A DNA stretch of 64,000 nt from Cacajao melanocephalus (GCA_963573385.1 CAUYLG010022112.1:1-64000); one strand, 5' to 3'. Counted from the stretch's first letter, positions 1-15,682 are shown. A program made the numbers and translations. The notes: generated from the sequence alone by a model not told the origin.

Positions 1-36
1 GTCATAAGGTATGATTATTGAAAATGTTAAACAGTA

Positions 37-1216
<1,180 letters not shown>

Positions 1217-1226
1217 TGAAATTAGA

Positions 1227-1591
<365 letters not shown>

Positions 1592-1600
1592 TGAAATTAG

Positions 1601-1968
1601 CATTTTTCTTCCATTATGGAGATATTTTTTTCTGCTGGAAAACATTAAATGGGGCAGAATCACATATTTTCAAAGAACTTGCTGAAATTTTCTTCAAATG
1701 CAAAGTGCTTAGAGGAAGAATTATCCCAATGAAAATAACTGGAGCATACACAAGCTGTGCACATGTGGCATCTGAGCATGGCAACGGTATGCATTTCTTT
1801 GCTGAATTTGCCCTAGGTGGCCATTAGACAGCTCTGGGCAAGGATAAATATGGGTGCTCTGTTCAGTAGAACTGCAAAGCACTGGGTTAGAGAAGACCTT
1901 TCAGAGAATGTACTTTGGAAACATTTACTGTTATCAACAATTATTTTTTCTAAGAAGGGATGAGGAAG
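1601..1968. other. Unique sequence
   Basis: No recognisable repeat or gene. AT-rich with ordinary composition. It separates the Alu pair from the MaLR LTR. Confidence 0.45.
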
Positions 1969-2317
1969 TATATTAGTTCGTTTTCACGCTGCTGATAAAG
2001 ACATATTTGAGACTGGGTATGTATAAAGAAAAAAAGTTACAATGGACTCACAGTTCGCATGGCTGGCGAGGCCTCACAATCGCAGTGGAAAGTGAAAGGC
2101 ACGTCTTCATCGGTGGCAGGCAAAAGAGAGAATGAGAACCAAGCGAAAGAGGCTTCCCCTTATAAAACCATCAGTTCTCATGAGACTTGTTCACTAGCAG
2201 GAGAAACCACCCCTCTTGACTGATTATCTCCCACCGGCTTCCTCCCACAACATGTGGGAATTATGGAAGCTACATTTCAGGGTGACATCTGGGTGGGGTC
2301 ACAGCCGAACCATATCA
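1969..2317 (-). mobile_element. MaLR solo LTR, MST/THE1-like (antisense)
   Basis: Reads TATATTAGTTCGTTTTCACG at the left and GCCGAACCATATCA at the right, the reverse of the TGATATGG...CTAATACA ends of MST/THE1 LTRs. Length is about 349 bp, typical for a solo LTR. The flanks GGAAG and AAAAG are a weak 5-bp target duplication. No internal retroviral sequence is attached. Confidence 0.88.
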
Positions 2318-2493
2318 AAAAGAGTTTCTTCCCATGTTTGGGGAGCAAGAAGGAGAAATGGGAAGGAGGGAGCACCGATCAGTTCAGGGCTGGATGAAGG
2401 GAATGCCGCCCTGGGGTGAGAAAAGTGCCTGGCCCTTAGGAATGTTGAGGGTAATTTTGTGCCACCATGTGAGAACAGTCACAGGATCTTTGA

Positions 2494-4149
<1,656 letters not shown>

Positions 4150-4660
4150 TCTATTGCCTGTTATATACCAGGCATTGTTACAGTGTTAAGATATTTCAAC
4201 TTACAAAAACCTTGAAGGATATGTTTTCTATTTTTTTCAGTGATGGGGTTGCTGTGTTGCCCAGGCCGGAGTGCAGTGGCTAGTCACAGGCGCCATCCCA
4301 CTACTGATCAGCACAGGAATTTTGACCTACTCCTCCCTTTCTGACCTGGGCTGGGTCACCCTTCCTTAGACAAGCTGGTGGTCCCTTGCTCCCTGGAGGT
4401 CACCAAATTGATGCCGAACTTAGTGTGGACACTGATTGGCATAGTGCGCTACAGCCCAGAACTCCTTGGCTCAAGTGATCCTCCCGCCTCAGCCTCCTGA
4501 GTATCTGGGACTACAGGCTTGCACCACTGTGCCCAGCTGTTTTCTCTATTTTATAGATGAGAAAATTTAAGCTAAGAGAAGTTAAGTAATTTGCCCAAGG
4601 TCACATAATTAATAAATACATGGCTTATCTAGGATTGAAACCCTGTAATATTTAGGTTTA
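4150..4660 (-). mobile_element. MIR (antisense), split by 7SL pseudogene
   Basis: The left part carries CAGGCATTGTTACAGTGTTA. The right part, from about 4539, carries TTTTATAGATGAGAAAATT followed by GCCCAAGGTCACATAA, the antisense MIR core. The halves become continuous when 4237-4538 is removed, so the MIR was the older insertion target. Confidence 0.8.
4237..4538 (-). pseudogene. RN7SL-like: 7SL (SRP) RNA retropseudogene
   Basis: Read on the minus strand, this about 302-bp block is an end-to-end copy of 7SL RNA, the scaffold of the signal recognition particle. It has Alu-domain sequence at both ends and, unlike an Alu, retains the S domain. Recognisable S-domain parts are the complement of CACTACTGATCAGCAC (4300-4315), GTCACCAAATTGATGCCGAA and TAGTGCGCTACAGCCC. 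Imperfect target duplications GTTTTCTATTTT (4223) and GTTTTCTCTATTTT (4539) flank it, and the minus-strand end is T/A-rich as expected after L1-mediated retroposition. Substitutions throughout and an insertion point inside a MIR indicate a dead copy, not a functional 7SL gene. Confidence 0.93.
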
Positions 4661-5243
4661 GAAATTGTGCTCCTCCTAAGCAGAAACAAAGTACTCCAAA
4701 GCAACCAATCCAAAGTACTTTGTATGTTCCTCATAGGGAAGTCATGATTTCTGACTTGGTCAATGAAAATCAGTATTTGTTGTGTCAAACAGCCCCTTCT
4801 TTATTCATTCTTCTTTTTCACTGTGTCAGCAATAATTATCATTACAGTTTTAAGCAAATTTATGAAAGAAATGTTATTCATTTTAGAGTATTTAAAATAT
4901 TTGAATTCTACACAACTTCTGATAAAGGGAGTCCTTGTATAAACAGGGCAGGTCTATTCTGACCTTTGATGTGATCATGATGGATGCCTTGTGATGAGAA
5001 TTGCACTGTGAACTGAGTACAGATTGCTCTTGCAGAGCATGGAGGTATCTCAGACCAGGGGCTGATGGCTCAGGCCTCATCTCAGGACAGGACCCTGGGT
5101 AAGTCACCAGTGCTTAGAGTTAGGCTCTCAGTATCATGGGCTCCTTTTCCAAATTCAAGTAACTACCTGAAGTTGAAACATTTTTGGTTGTAGACTGATG
5201 TTCTGTCAAGCTACTGGCATCTCTCTATTTCTGAAACTATAAC
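4661..5243. other. Unique sequence
   Basis: About 0.58 kb with no recognisable repeat or gene. Two short open frames overlap here on opposite strands, but neither shows known motifs. Confidence 0.45.
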
Positions 5244-5622
5244 TGTATTAGTTCATTCTCTCACTACTATAAAGAACTACCTGAAACTGGATAATTTATA
5301 AAGAAAAGAGGGTTAACTGACTCACAGTTCCACAGGCTGTACAGGAGACACGACTAAGGAGGCCTCAGGAAACTTACAATCACGGCAGAAGGGTGAAGGG
5401 GAAGCAAGCATGTCTTCACATGGTGGCAGGAGAGAGAGAGAGCGAAACAGGAAGTGCCACACATTTCAACAACCAGGTCTCATGAGAACTCACTATCATA
5501 AAAACAGCAAGGAGGAAATCCAACCCCATGCTCCAATCACTTCCCACCAGACTCCTCTGCCAGCATTGGGAATTACAATTCAACATGAGATTTGAGTGGA
5601 GACACAGAGCCAAACCATATCA
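5244..5622 (-). mobile_element. MaLR solo LTR, MST-like, with perfect target duplication
   Basis: Begins TGTATTAGTTCATTCTC and ends AAACCATATCA, the reverse of MST/THE1 LTR ends. The 5-bp flanks are ATAAC at 5239 and ATAAC at 5623, an exact target duplication. The inserted unit is therefore complete, and the provirus has collapsed to a single LTR by LTR-LTR recombination. Confidence 0.92.
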
Positions 5623-5687
5623 ATAACCTTTAGTTTTTTAGGTCAGAATTTGGTTAATTTAGTCATTTATCACATAGTATTGCTTCA

Positions 5688-5900
5688 GATAAGGGTTTCT
5701 CAAACTCTGTACTGTGAACATTTGGGGTTGGATGATTGGTACATGAGGTATCTTGTGTATTGTGGGATATTTGGCAGCATCCCTGGCCTCTATCCACTAG
5801 ATACCAGTAACATCCCCAGCTGTGACAACCAAAAATGTCTCCAAGGTTGCCAAATATTCCCTGGGGAACAAAATTCCCTCCAGCTTGAGACTGCTGCTTT
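5688..5900 (-). mobile_element. MER5A-type hAT (Charlie) MITE relic
   Basis: Contains GTTTCTCAAACTCTGTACTG, TTGGCAGCATCCCTGGCC, CTGTGACAACCAAAAATGTC and ACTGCTG near the ends, all typical of MER5A in reverse. It is about 210 bp and non-autonomous, so it encodes nothing. The open frames on both strands here are by-products. Confidence 0.85.
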
Positions 5901-6137
5901 ACATGGCTAGCTTTGATCAGTTCTCCATCCATACAGTTTCATTTTGGACAATCTATATCTTTTAGTCTGAGAGGTTAGAAATGAGAGCCATCCTCTAATG
6001 CTCTATGCACTGGTCTCCCACTGTTTGCCACTTGAATTCAAGGTGCAAAAAGAACATTAAGTGACCACCACCACCAAAAACATAGATCCTTTAAGTGTCT
6101 GTATCAGGATCTGTGATACATACCCAGATATCACAGA
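5901..6137. other. Unique sequence
   Basis: Short non-repetitive interval with no gene signal between the MER5A relic and the MLT1 LTR. Confidence 0.4.
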
Positions 6138-6554
6138 TGCTTTGTCCATTTTGTGTTGCTATAAGTGCCTGAGGCTGGATAAGGAAGAGAGGTTTATTTA
6201 GATCAGTTTCACAGGCTGTGCAAAAAGAAGTATGGGACCAGCATCTGCTTCTGGAGAGGGTCTCAAGCTGCTTCCACTTGTGGTGGAAGGTGAAGGGGAG
6301 CTGACATGTGCAGAGTTCACGTGAGGAGAGAGGAAGCAAGGCAGGGAGGAGGTGCCAGGTTCTTTTTAACACCCAACTCTCATGAGAACTAATAGAGCAA
6401 GAACTTACTCACCTCTTCCCACAGAGGAAGCAGTAATTTGGTCATGAAGGAGCCACCCTCATGACTCAAATGCCTCCCATTGGGCCCCACTTCAAACATT
6501 GGGGATCAAATTTCAAAATGAAGTTTGAAGGGGACAAATAACCACACTATAGCA
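6138..6554 (-). mobile_element. MLT1A-like MaLR LTR (antisense)
   Basis: Shows TTTGTCCATTTTGTGTTGCT, CAGCATCTGCTTCTGG, AGGTGCCAGGTTCTTTTTAA and ACTATAGCA, the reverse of an MLT1 LTR. Length of about 417 bp suits a solo LTR. It is more diverged than the MST-like copies, in line with its greater age. Confidence 0.85.
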
Positions 6555-7107
6555 CCCCTATAAATGAAAAACAATCATAAATAATTGTATATGATTTCCT
6601 TTAAATACACAGACACGCACACATTGTTTTAATAAAAAGTAAATCAACCAAACATTTCTTAAATTGCAAGTATATTCCAAATAACAAATATTACTAGTAG
6701 TGACAATAATCCTTGTTTAGCTTCTTGTACTTTCAACACTCAACAAAGTGATACTGTTTTTTGAGGTCACTTTGACTTTAAAGTTCGTAACAAACTGAAC
6801 TTAAAATTCATGTGTAAGTTTTCATCTGCTCTTAAAAAAATACAGCACTTAGGCATTTCTGTTGGATTTTGAGTCCTCGTAGAAGAACTAAAAGAAGTTT
6901 TAAGACCACTGCATGGTAGAAAGAACCAGTTTTACAAATAAGTTATCTCCTCCACGTGATTTGAGCCAGAGGAGGAGGCATCTCTACCCTAACAGTTTTA
7001 CTCTAGCTGCATGAAATTAAATCTTTACTGCTTTGTTCCTTTAGGTTAACCAGAGAACTCTTTTAAAATATAAGTACTACTTAGAGTAATAAAAATTTAA
7101 GAGATAA
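6555..7107. other. Unique AT-rich sequence
   Basis: About 0.55 kb of AT-rich sequence with no repeat or gene that I recognise. There is a short ACACAGACACGCACACA stretch near 6610. Confidence 0.45.
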
Positions 7108-7409
7108 GGCCAGGTGTGGTGGCTCATGCCTGTAATCCCAGCACTTTGGGAGGCTGAGGCAGGCAGATCACTTGAGGCCAGGAGTTTGAGACCAGGCTGG
7201 CCAACATTGCAAAACCCTGTCTCTATTAAAAACACAGACATTAGACGGGTGTGGTGGCACACGCCTCTAGTCTCAGCTACTCAAGAGGCCGAAACAGGAG
7301 AACTGCTTGAACCTCGGAGGCAGTGGTTGCAGTGAGCTGAGATAGCACCACTGTACTCCAGCCTGGATGACAGAGTGAGACTCTGCCTTAAAAAAAAAAA
7401 AAAAAAAAA
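7108..7409 (+). mobile_element. Alu, full length (sense)
   Basis: Starts GGCCAGGTGTGGTGGCTC, includes both arms and the CAGCCTGGATGACAGAGTG segment, and ends in a run of about 20 A. A target duplication is not obvious. Confidence 0.96.
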
Positions 7410-7796
7410 CATGCATTGAAGATCATTTCTCTTCCTTTTGGTTTTGGTAAACATGGTTCATAAGCAAGCATCCTCTTTGACAAACTTGGAGTAGTTTTAC
7501 TTCAGTGCATCTAGCTTTGTGTTTTATTGGATTTACCTTTGTATTGTAACATATTTTTACATTGATTTTTCAAGCCCAAGGTAATAAAAAAACAAAAACA
7601 AAAAATACTCTGGAATCGGTCTCTTTGAGGAAACTATTTACAATGGTAGATAGAGCCCATTTCTCATATCAGAGTTCAGAAGCCTAATTTTCTGTCTGTA
7701 TATGTATATGGAGATTCCATCATCTGAAATACATGGTTACAAAAATATTTACATAATGAAATTTAGTATCTAGGTGGTTTCATGTTACGTGTGGAT
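7410..7796. other. Unique sequence
   Basis: No recognisable repeat or gene between the Alu tail and the L1 3' end. AT-rich. Confidence 0.4.
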
Positions 7797-8007
7797 AGTT
7801 TTACAGCTTTATTAAGATATATTTCACATACCATAAAACTCACCATTTTAAAGTGTGCAATTCAAAGGTTTTCAATGTATTCACAGAGGCATGAATAAAT
7901 TGATGCCACTATTACCACAATCTAATTTTAGAAAATGTTCATCACTGCAAAAAGAAACCTTGTATTCGATAGCAATCACTCCTCCTCCCCACCCCCACAG
8001 CCTCTGA

Positions 8008-8489
<482 letters not shown>

Positions 8490-9040
8490 AAAAACCGCAT
8501 TTTGTTTATCCATTCATCATTTTATGGACACTTAGGTTGCTTCCAGGTTTTAGCTATTATAAATTAATGCTGCTATACACATTTCAGAACAAGTTTTTGT
8601 GTGGATATGTTTTCATTTCTCATGAGTATTTATCTAGTGGTGGAATTGCTGGGTCATATAGTAACTCTATGTTTAGCCTTTTTAGAAACTGCCAAACTAT
8701 TTCCCAAAGAGCCTACACTGCTTTATATTTCCAGTAGCGATGTTTGAGGGTTCCAGTTTCTCCACATGTCTGTCAATAGTTGTTACTGTCTTTTTATTTT
8801 AGGCACCCTAACAAGTATTTCTTTGTGTTTTCATTTGCACTTTCCTAACGACTAATATTGTTGAATCATGTGTTTATTGGACATTTCTATATTTTTTGGA
8901 GGGATTTCTATTCAAATCCTTTGCCCACTTTTAAAATAAGTTATTTGTCCTTTTATTGATGAGTTGTAAACTTTCTTTATATATTCTAGATATAAGTCTT
9001 TTGCCAGACATATGAGTTGAAAATATTTTCTCCCATTCTG

Positions 9041-9345
9041 GCCAAGCACAATGGCTCACAGGTAATCCCAGCACTTTGGGAGGCCGAGGTGGGCAGATCA
9101 CACGAAATCAGAAGTTCTAGACCAGCCTGGCTAACACGGTGAAACCCCGTCTCTACTAAAAATGCATAAATTAGCCAGGCATGGTGGCACATAACTGTAA
9201 TCCTAGCTACTTAGGAGGCTGAGGCATGAGAATTGCTTCAGCCCGGGAGGCGAAGGTTGCAGTGAGCCAAGATGGTGCCGCCATACTCCAGCCTGGGTGA
9301 CAGAGCAAGATCCTGTCTCAAAAAAAAATAATAAAAATAAAATAA
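9041..9345 (+). mobile_element. Alu (sense) within the L1
   Basis: Starts GCCAAGCACAATGGCTC and ends in an (AATAAA)-type tail. The target duplication AAATATTTTCTCCCATTCTG (9021) / AAATATTTTCTCCCATACTG (9346) differs at one base of 20, so this is a clean L1-mediated insertion. Confidence 0.96.
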
Positions 9346-10821
9346 AATATTTTCTCCCATACTGTGTGTTATCTCCACTTCCTTGATGGTATCTTTTGAT
9401 GTACAAAAGTTTTAAATTGTGATAAAGTTTAAGTTATCTACATTTTTCTTTTGTTGCTTATGCTTTTGATGTCATGTCTGAAAAACCACCGCCTAATCCA
9501 AGGCCACAAAGATTTACTCTTATGTTTTCTTCTAGGACTTTTATAGTTTTAGCTCTTATATTTAGGCCTATGTCCATTTTGTGTTAATTTTTAGGTATAG
9601 CTTGAGTAAGGATTCAATTTTATCCTTTTGCATGTGAAGATCTACTTGTCCAGCATCATTTGCTAAAAAACTGTTTTTTACCCCGTTGAATTCTCCAGGC
9701 AGTCTTATCAAAAATCAATTGAGTATAAATGTGAGGGTATATTTTTAGACTTTTAATTCTGTTCTATTGATCCATATATCTAGCTTTATAATAGTACCAC
9801 ACTGTCTTGGTTACTGTAGCTCTGTAGTAAGTTTTGAAAACAAAAACTATAAATCTTTCAACTTTGTTCTTCTTTTTTAAGATTGTTTTGGCTACTCTAG
9901 GTCCTGGAGCTCTTGCGTTTCTATATCCATTCTAATGTCAGCTTGTCAATTTCTGCAACAAAAAGAAAGAAAACCTGGGATGTTGATAGAAATTGTGTTG
10001 AGCCTATAGATTAAATTGGAAAAATTGCCATCTTAACAATTTTAGTTTTCTAATGCATGAACATGAAATTTCATTTATTTCAATTTTTAAAAAAGTTCTT
10101 TTAGTAACGTTTTCTAGTTTATAGCATACAAGTTGTACTTCTTTTGTTAGACTTATTTCTAGATATGTCATTCTTTTTCACTGCTTTTATAAATTTAATT
10201 GTTTGATTTGTGCAGTAGCAACAGAAAACAATAACAAATTGAATTATTTTCTGAATTTTATTTCAGGTTTTTCATTGTTAGTGTACAAAAATACAGTTGA
10301 TTTCTGTGTATGTATCTGTTATGGTGCCACATTCCTGAACTTGTTGATAAATTCAAATACAGGTGTACCTCGTTTTATTGTGTTTGGCTTTATTGCATGT
10401 CACAGATATTGTGTTTTTTTGCAGTAGACTGGGACAGTTCTGCATGGGGAAGTGTGTTGGCACCTTTCCAACAGCATGCACTCCTTTTGTATCTCTGTGT
10501 TACATTTTGTTAATTCTCACAATATTTCAGACTTTTTAATTATTCTTATATCTGCTGTGGTCATCTGCGATCAGTGATAATTGAGGTTAATATTGTGATT
10601 ATTTTCAGCCTTCATAAACTGTACCCATGTAAGACAACAAACTTAATTGGTAAATGTGTGTGTTCTCACGAATCAAACAACCATCCATTCCCATCTCTCT
10701 CCCACTCTTTGGGCTTCTCTATTCTCTGAGACACAACAGTATTGAGATTAGATCAATTAATAACCTTACAATAGCCTTTGAATGTTCAAGTGAAAGGAAG
10801 AGTCACACATCTCTCACTTTA

Positions 10822-10916
10822 TTTTTTCCTTTTTTTCAAACAGCTGCTCAGAGAGTAGTTTTTTTTTTTTTTTCAGGAATAATCCAAAGGTGTCATAAGA
10901 AATGCCATTGTTGTAG
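10822..10916 (-). mobile_element. 95-bp retroposed insert of unknown source in Tigger1
   Basis: This block interrupts otherwise collinear Tigger1 sequence. It is flanked by ATCTCTCACTTTA (10809-10821) and ATGTCTCACTATA (10917-10929), which match at 11 of 13 bases. On the minus strand it ends in an A-rich tract before the duplication, as expected for L1-mediated retroposition. The body, with TAATCCAAAGGTGTCATAAG on the plus strand, matches no family I recall. Confidence 0.6.
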
Positions 10917-12176
10917 ATGTCTCACTATAAATCAAAAGCTAGAAATGATTACGCTTAGTGAGGAAAGCATGTGGAAGGTTGAGATAGGCTAAAAGCTAGA
11001 TTTCTTGCACCAAAGAGTTAACCAGCTTGTGAATAAAAGCACAAGTTCTTTAACAAGAAAGCAAAACAGCTTATAGCTGATATGAAGAAAGTTTTAGTGG
11101 TCTGGATAGCAGATCCAGCCACAACATTCCCTTAAGCCAAAGCTTAATCCAGAGTAAGGCCCTACACCTCTTCAATTCTATGAAGGCTGAGGGAGGTGAG
11201 GAAGCTGCAGAAGAAAAGTTGGAAGCTAGCACAGGTTGGTTCATGAGATTTAAGGAAAGAAGTTATCTCCATAACATAAAAGTACAAGGTGAAGCAGCAA
11301 GTGATGACGTAGAAGCTGCAGCAAATTATCCAGAAGAGGTGGATGAAGGTGGCTACACTAAGCAACAGATTTTCAGTGCCGATGAAACAGCCTTCTGTTG
11401 GAAGAAGAGGCCATCTAGAACTTTTGTAGCTTGAGGGGAGAAGTCAATGCCTGGCTTCAAAGCTTCAAAGGACAGGCTGACTCTCTCATTAGGGGCTAAT
11501 TCAGCTGGTAACTTTAAGTTGAAACCAAAGTCTCATTTACCATTCTGGAAATCCTAGGACCTTTAAGAATTATGCTGAATATACGCTGCCTTTGCTCTAT
11601 AATGGAAAAACCAAGCCTGTTAACAGCGTGATTTACTGAATATGTTAAGCTCACTGTTTTCACCTACTGCTCAGGAAAAAAAGATTATTTTCATAATATG
11701 GCTGCTCATTGACAATATACCTGGTCACCCAGGAGCTCTGATGATGATGTTTTCATGCCTGCTACCACAACATGCATTCTGCAGCCCATGGATCAAGGAG
11801 AAATTTCAACTTTCAAGTCTTGTTATTTAAGAAATATGCTTTGTGAGGTTATGGCTGCCATAATGAGTCCTCTAAAAGATCCAGGAAAAGTAAATTGAAA
11901 TCCTTCTAGAAAGGATTTAGCATTCTAGATGCCAGTAAGAAGATTCATAATTTGTGGGAGGAGATCAAAATATCAGCATTAGCAGGAATTTGCAAGAAGT
12001 TGATTTCAACCCTCATGGATCACTTTGAGGGGTTCAAGACTTCAGTGGAGGTGCTAACTTCAGATGTGAAAAATGATAAATGAACTAGAATTAGAAGTGG
12101 AGTCCGAAGATGTGACCAAATTTTTGCTATCTCATGATTAAACTTGAACTCATAAGGAGTTGCTTCTTATAGATGA

Positions 12177-12493
<317 letters not shown>

Positions 12494-13176
12494 GAAGTGG
12501 TTTCTTAAGATGGACTCTGTTCCTTGTGAAAATGCTGTGAACATTGTTGACATGTCAACAAAGAATTTAGAATATTGCATGAACTTTGTTGATAAAGCAG
12601 TAGTAGGGTTTGAAAGGACCGACTCCAAATTTGACAGAAGTTCTACTGTGAGTAAAATGCTGTCAAACAGCATCACATGCTATAGAGAAATGTTTCATGA
12701 AAGCAAGAGACAATCAATGCAGCAAACTTTATTGTTGTCTTATTTTAAGAAATTGTCACAGCCACCCAAACCTTCAGCAACCACCACCCTGATCAGTCAG
12801 CTGCCATCAGCACGGGAGCAAGACCTCCACTTGCAAAAAGGTGACAGTTCATTGAAGGCTCAGATGATCAATAGCATTGTTTAGCAATAGAGTATATTTT
12901 AACTAGGGTATGTACGTTTTTAAAAGATATGCTATTGCACACTTAATAGACTATAGCATAGTGTGAATATAACTTTTATATGCACTGGGAAACCAAAAAA
13001 TTCATGTGACTCACTTTATTGTGATCCTTGTTTTATTGCAGTAGTTTGGAACCCACTGAGATATGCCTGCAGTTTTTTAGTGGATTATTTAGGATTTTCT
13101 GTATCCAAGATGTTATAACCCACAAAAAGCCTTAGTTTTACCTCTTTTTCAATCTGAATATCTTTTTTTGCAGTGT

Positions 13177-13187
13177 GGGGGGGGGGG
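13177..13187 (+). repeat. G11 homopolymer in L1-derived sequence
   Basis: Eleven consecutive G followed by AAGGAGGGG in otherwise AT-rich L1 sequence. Long G-runs are mutable and could add a guanine-rich structure with the nearby GGGG. No function is implied. Confidence 0.8.
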
Positions 13188-13332
13188 AAGGAGGGGCTAA
13201 ATTTCCCTAGCTAGAATCTTCAGTTTATGTTAATGGAAGTGGCAAGAATGGATATCTTTGTTTTGTTTGTGATTTTAGGGAGAAAGCCTTCAATCTTTTA
13301 CCACTAAGCATGATGTTAGCTGTGAATTTTTT

Positions 13333-13608
13333 CTTTTTTAGACGGAGTCTTGTTTTGTCTCCCAGGCTGGAGTGCAATGGCTCCATCGAGGCTTACTGCA
13401 ACCTCTGTCTCCCGGGTTCAAGCGATTCTTGAGGCCTCCTGCCTTAACCTCCCAAGTAGCTGGGACTACAGGTGTGTGCCACCACTCCCAGCTAATTTTT
13501 TTTTAAAATATTTAGTAGAGATGGGGTTTCACTGTGTTGGCCAGGATGGTCTCCATCTCCTGACCTTGTGATCTGCCTGGGATTACAGGCGTAAGTCACT
13601 GCACTTGG
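13333..13608 (-). mobile_element. Alu (antisense) within L1
   Basis: Starts TTTTTTAGACGGAGTCTTG and ends CACTGCACTTGGC. The target duplication AGCTGTGAATTTTT is present at 13319 and 13609. A deletion removes part of the left arm near GATCTGCCTGGGATTAC. Confidence 0.95.
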
Positions 13609-13660
13609 CAGCTGTGAATTTTTAATAGACTTATGTGTCTGTTTTAACTTAAAATAAGAA

Positions 13661-14217
13661 GACTCAATTAATTTCAAAATTTTAATTGTATTAAATGATC
13701 GCATTAGCAATTTCTTTAAACTATTAGCTTATTTCAATACCTTTCCAATGCACTTTTTCTAGGATATGCTGATGTTTTGGAATATAAGAAGACTCATATA
13801 AAGCATTTGAAAAAATCCATGTCAATTACATTTTTTATAAAGTAGTACTGCTTTAAGTCTCTTGAAAGAATCTCAAGAAGATTCTTACCCACATTGAAAT
13901 AATAAATATACATCCTACAGCTTACTCAAACTCTCCCTATCTTAAAGACTGAAAAACTAAGGAAATATATAGAATTTGCAAAATGACTGTCTTCCATTTA
14001 TAGTGATCACAGATAATATAATAATATCATAGCAAATTTTATGACTTAACATATAAATGAGTTTTAAACAACCTTGACAGTCAATAAGATGAAGGTCATT
14101 TATAAATATGGAAGGTAGACCCTCCATAATTTGATGAAGAGGGTTCTAAAAATCTCTCTTCTCTTGCATATATTTCACACTGACTTTCCTAAAATGATCA
14201 CCATTTATCTTTTCTTT
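13661..14217. other. Unique AT-rich sequence
   Basis: About 0.55 kb of AT-rich sequence with no identified repeat or gene. The 13-mer ATAAGAAGACTCA occurs at 13657 and 13784, probably by chance. Confidence 0.4.
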
Positions 14218-14233
14218 AAAACAATGTACCAAG

Positions 14234-14379
14234 GGCTGGCACAGTGGCTCATGCCTGTAATTCCAGCATTTTGGGAGGCTGAGGTAGGAGGATCACTTTA
14301 CTTGAAGCCAGGAATTCAATCAAGACTCGTCTGGGTGACACAGGGAGATCTTGTCTTGACAAAATAAATAAATCAATAA
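14234..14379 (+). mobile_element. Alu left monomer (FLAM-like, sense)
   Basis: About 145 bp with one Alu arm only, from GGCTGGCACAGTGGCTC to CTTGACAAAATAAATAAATC. The flanks AAACAATGTA and AAATAATGTA suggest a target duplication. The size and single arm fit a free left Alu monomer, an early SINE form. Confidence 0.8.
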
Positions 14380-14729
14380 AATAATGTATGAAAGATTTCT
14401 GGTAAAAGTAAACAATTTATCTGTGAGATATAATATGCAACACTATTATCATAATTTATAGGGAATTAATTTATTATATTAGTTAATTACCAGAAGAACT
14501 GGCTCAAAGAATGAGTAAACTTTTCATTATAAAAAGTCAAGCAGTTCAGATGAATTTAAAATTGTTCTCATTGATTATCCCGAATCCTAATCTCTTATCA
14601 GAGATAATTACTACTAGCTTGGCGTTTATCATTTAGGGCACATCACATTTATGTTTATATTTGTGTCATCCATAGTATATTACATATATCTATAGTTCTA
14701 TGTATATGTATATGTATATGTAGTTTTCG

Positions 14730-15010
14730 TTTGTTTGTTTTGTTTTGAGACAGTCTCACTATCAACCAGGCTGGAGTGCAATGGCACGATCTTGGCTTCT
14801 ACCTGGTTCAAACGATTCTCCTGCCTCAGCCTCCTGAGTAGCTGCGATTACAGGCACCTACCACTATACCTGGCTACTTTTTATATTTTTAATAGAGATG
14901 GGGTTTCATCATGTTGGCCAGGCTGGCCTCGAACTCCTGGCCTCATGTGATACACCCTACTCAGCCTCCCAAAGTGCTGGGATGACCAGCGTGAGGCACA
15001 GTGCCCAGAC
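14730..15010 (-). mobile_element. Alu (antisense)
   Basis: Begins with (GTTT)n-rich sequence then GAGACAGTCTCACTATCAACC and ends GTGCCCAGAC. The flanks GTATATGTAGTTTT (14712) and GTGTATGTAGTTTT (15013) form the target duplication. Confidence 0.94.
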
Positions 15011-15350
15011 AGTGTATGTAGTTTTTTGTTTGTTTGTTATATAGGGATGTTATTATGCCATATATTCTCTTCTCTGACCCACTTTTTTACTTAACAATGT
15101 CTCTCAGTGATCTTTCCACATCAGATACTTCAACGTAACTCTTTTAAAAGCTTCTTTATAGTTATGGCATGTGATACACTCTTTCTGAAATCTTTTTAAC
15201 TTCTGTTATTAGGCATTTTGGCTGCTTCCAATGTTTTTGTATTACATATAATGCCGCAATTTAACAATTTTAAACATGACTCATGTGCAAGTGTTTTCCT
15301 AGAATGAACACCAAAAATTTAAATTTCTGGGTCATAAGGTATGAATACTA

Positions 15351-15353
15351 CAT

Positions 15354-15388
<35 letters not shown>

Positions 15389-15391
15389 TTT
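15351..15391. repeat. (ATTT)n microsatellite
   Basis: About ten ATTT repeats at the tail side of the antisense Alu, derived from its A-tail. Likely length-polymorphic. Confidence 0.95.
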
Positions 15392-15682
15392 GAGTTGGAA
15401 TTTCACTCTTGTTGTCCAGGCTGGAGTGCAGTGGTGTGATCTAGTCTCCCTGCCACCTCCGCCTCCCAGGTTCAAGTGATTCTCCTGCCTCAGCTCCCAT
15501 GAAGGTGATATTACAGGCATCCACTACCATGCCCAGCTAATTTTTTTTTCTTTTGTATTTTTAGTAGAGACAGGGTATTATTAAGTTGGACAGGCTGGTC
15601 TCAAACTCCTGACCTCAGGTGATCCATCCACCTCAGCCTCCCAAAGTGCTAGGATTACAGGCCTGAATCACTGTGCCTGGCC
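15391..15682 (-). mobile_element. Alu (antisense)
   Basis: GAGTTGGAATTTCACTCTTG start, both arms, and an end at ACTGTGCCTGGCC. The A-tail has become the adjoining ATTT repeat. Confidence 0.95.

Noticed and set aside
5596..5932. Overlapping 89-104-codon frames on both strands
   Set aside because: They cover the MER5A MITE, which does not code for protein.
11180..11434. 84-codon frame with credible protein-like residues
   Set aside because: Real coding ancestry but of Tigger1 transposase. The gene is broken by frameshifts, stops, an Alu and a lost start, so it is listed as a pseudogene.
13657..13796. ATAAGAAGACTCA direct repeat at 13657 and 13784
   Set aside because: No element between the copies shows insertion features. 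Probably chance in AT-rich DNA.
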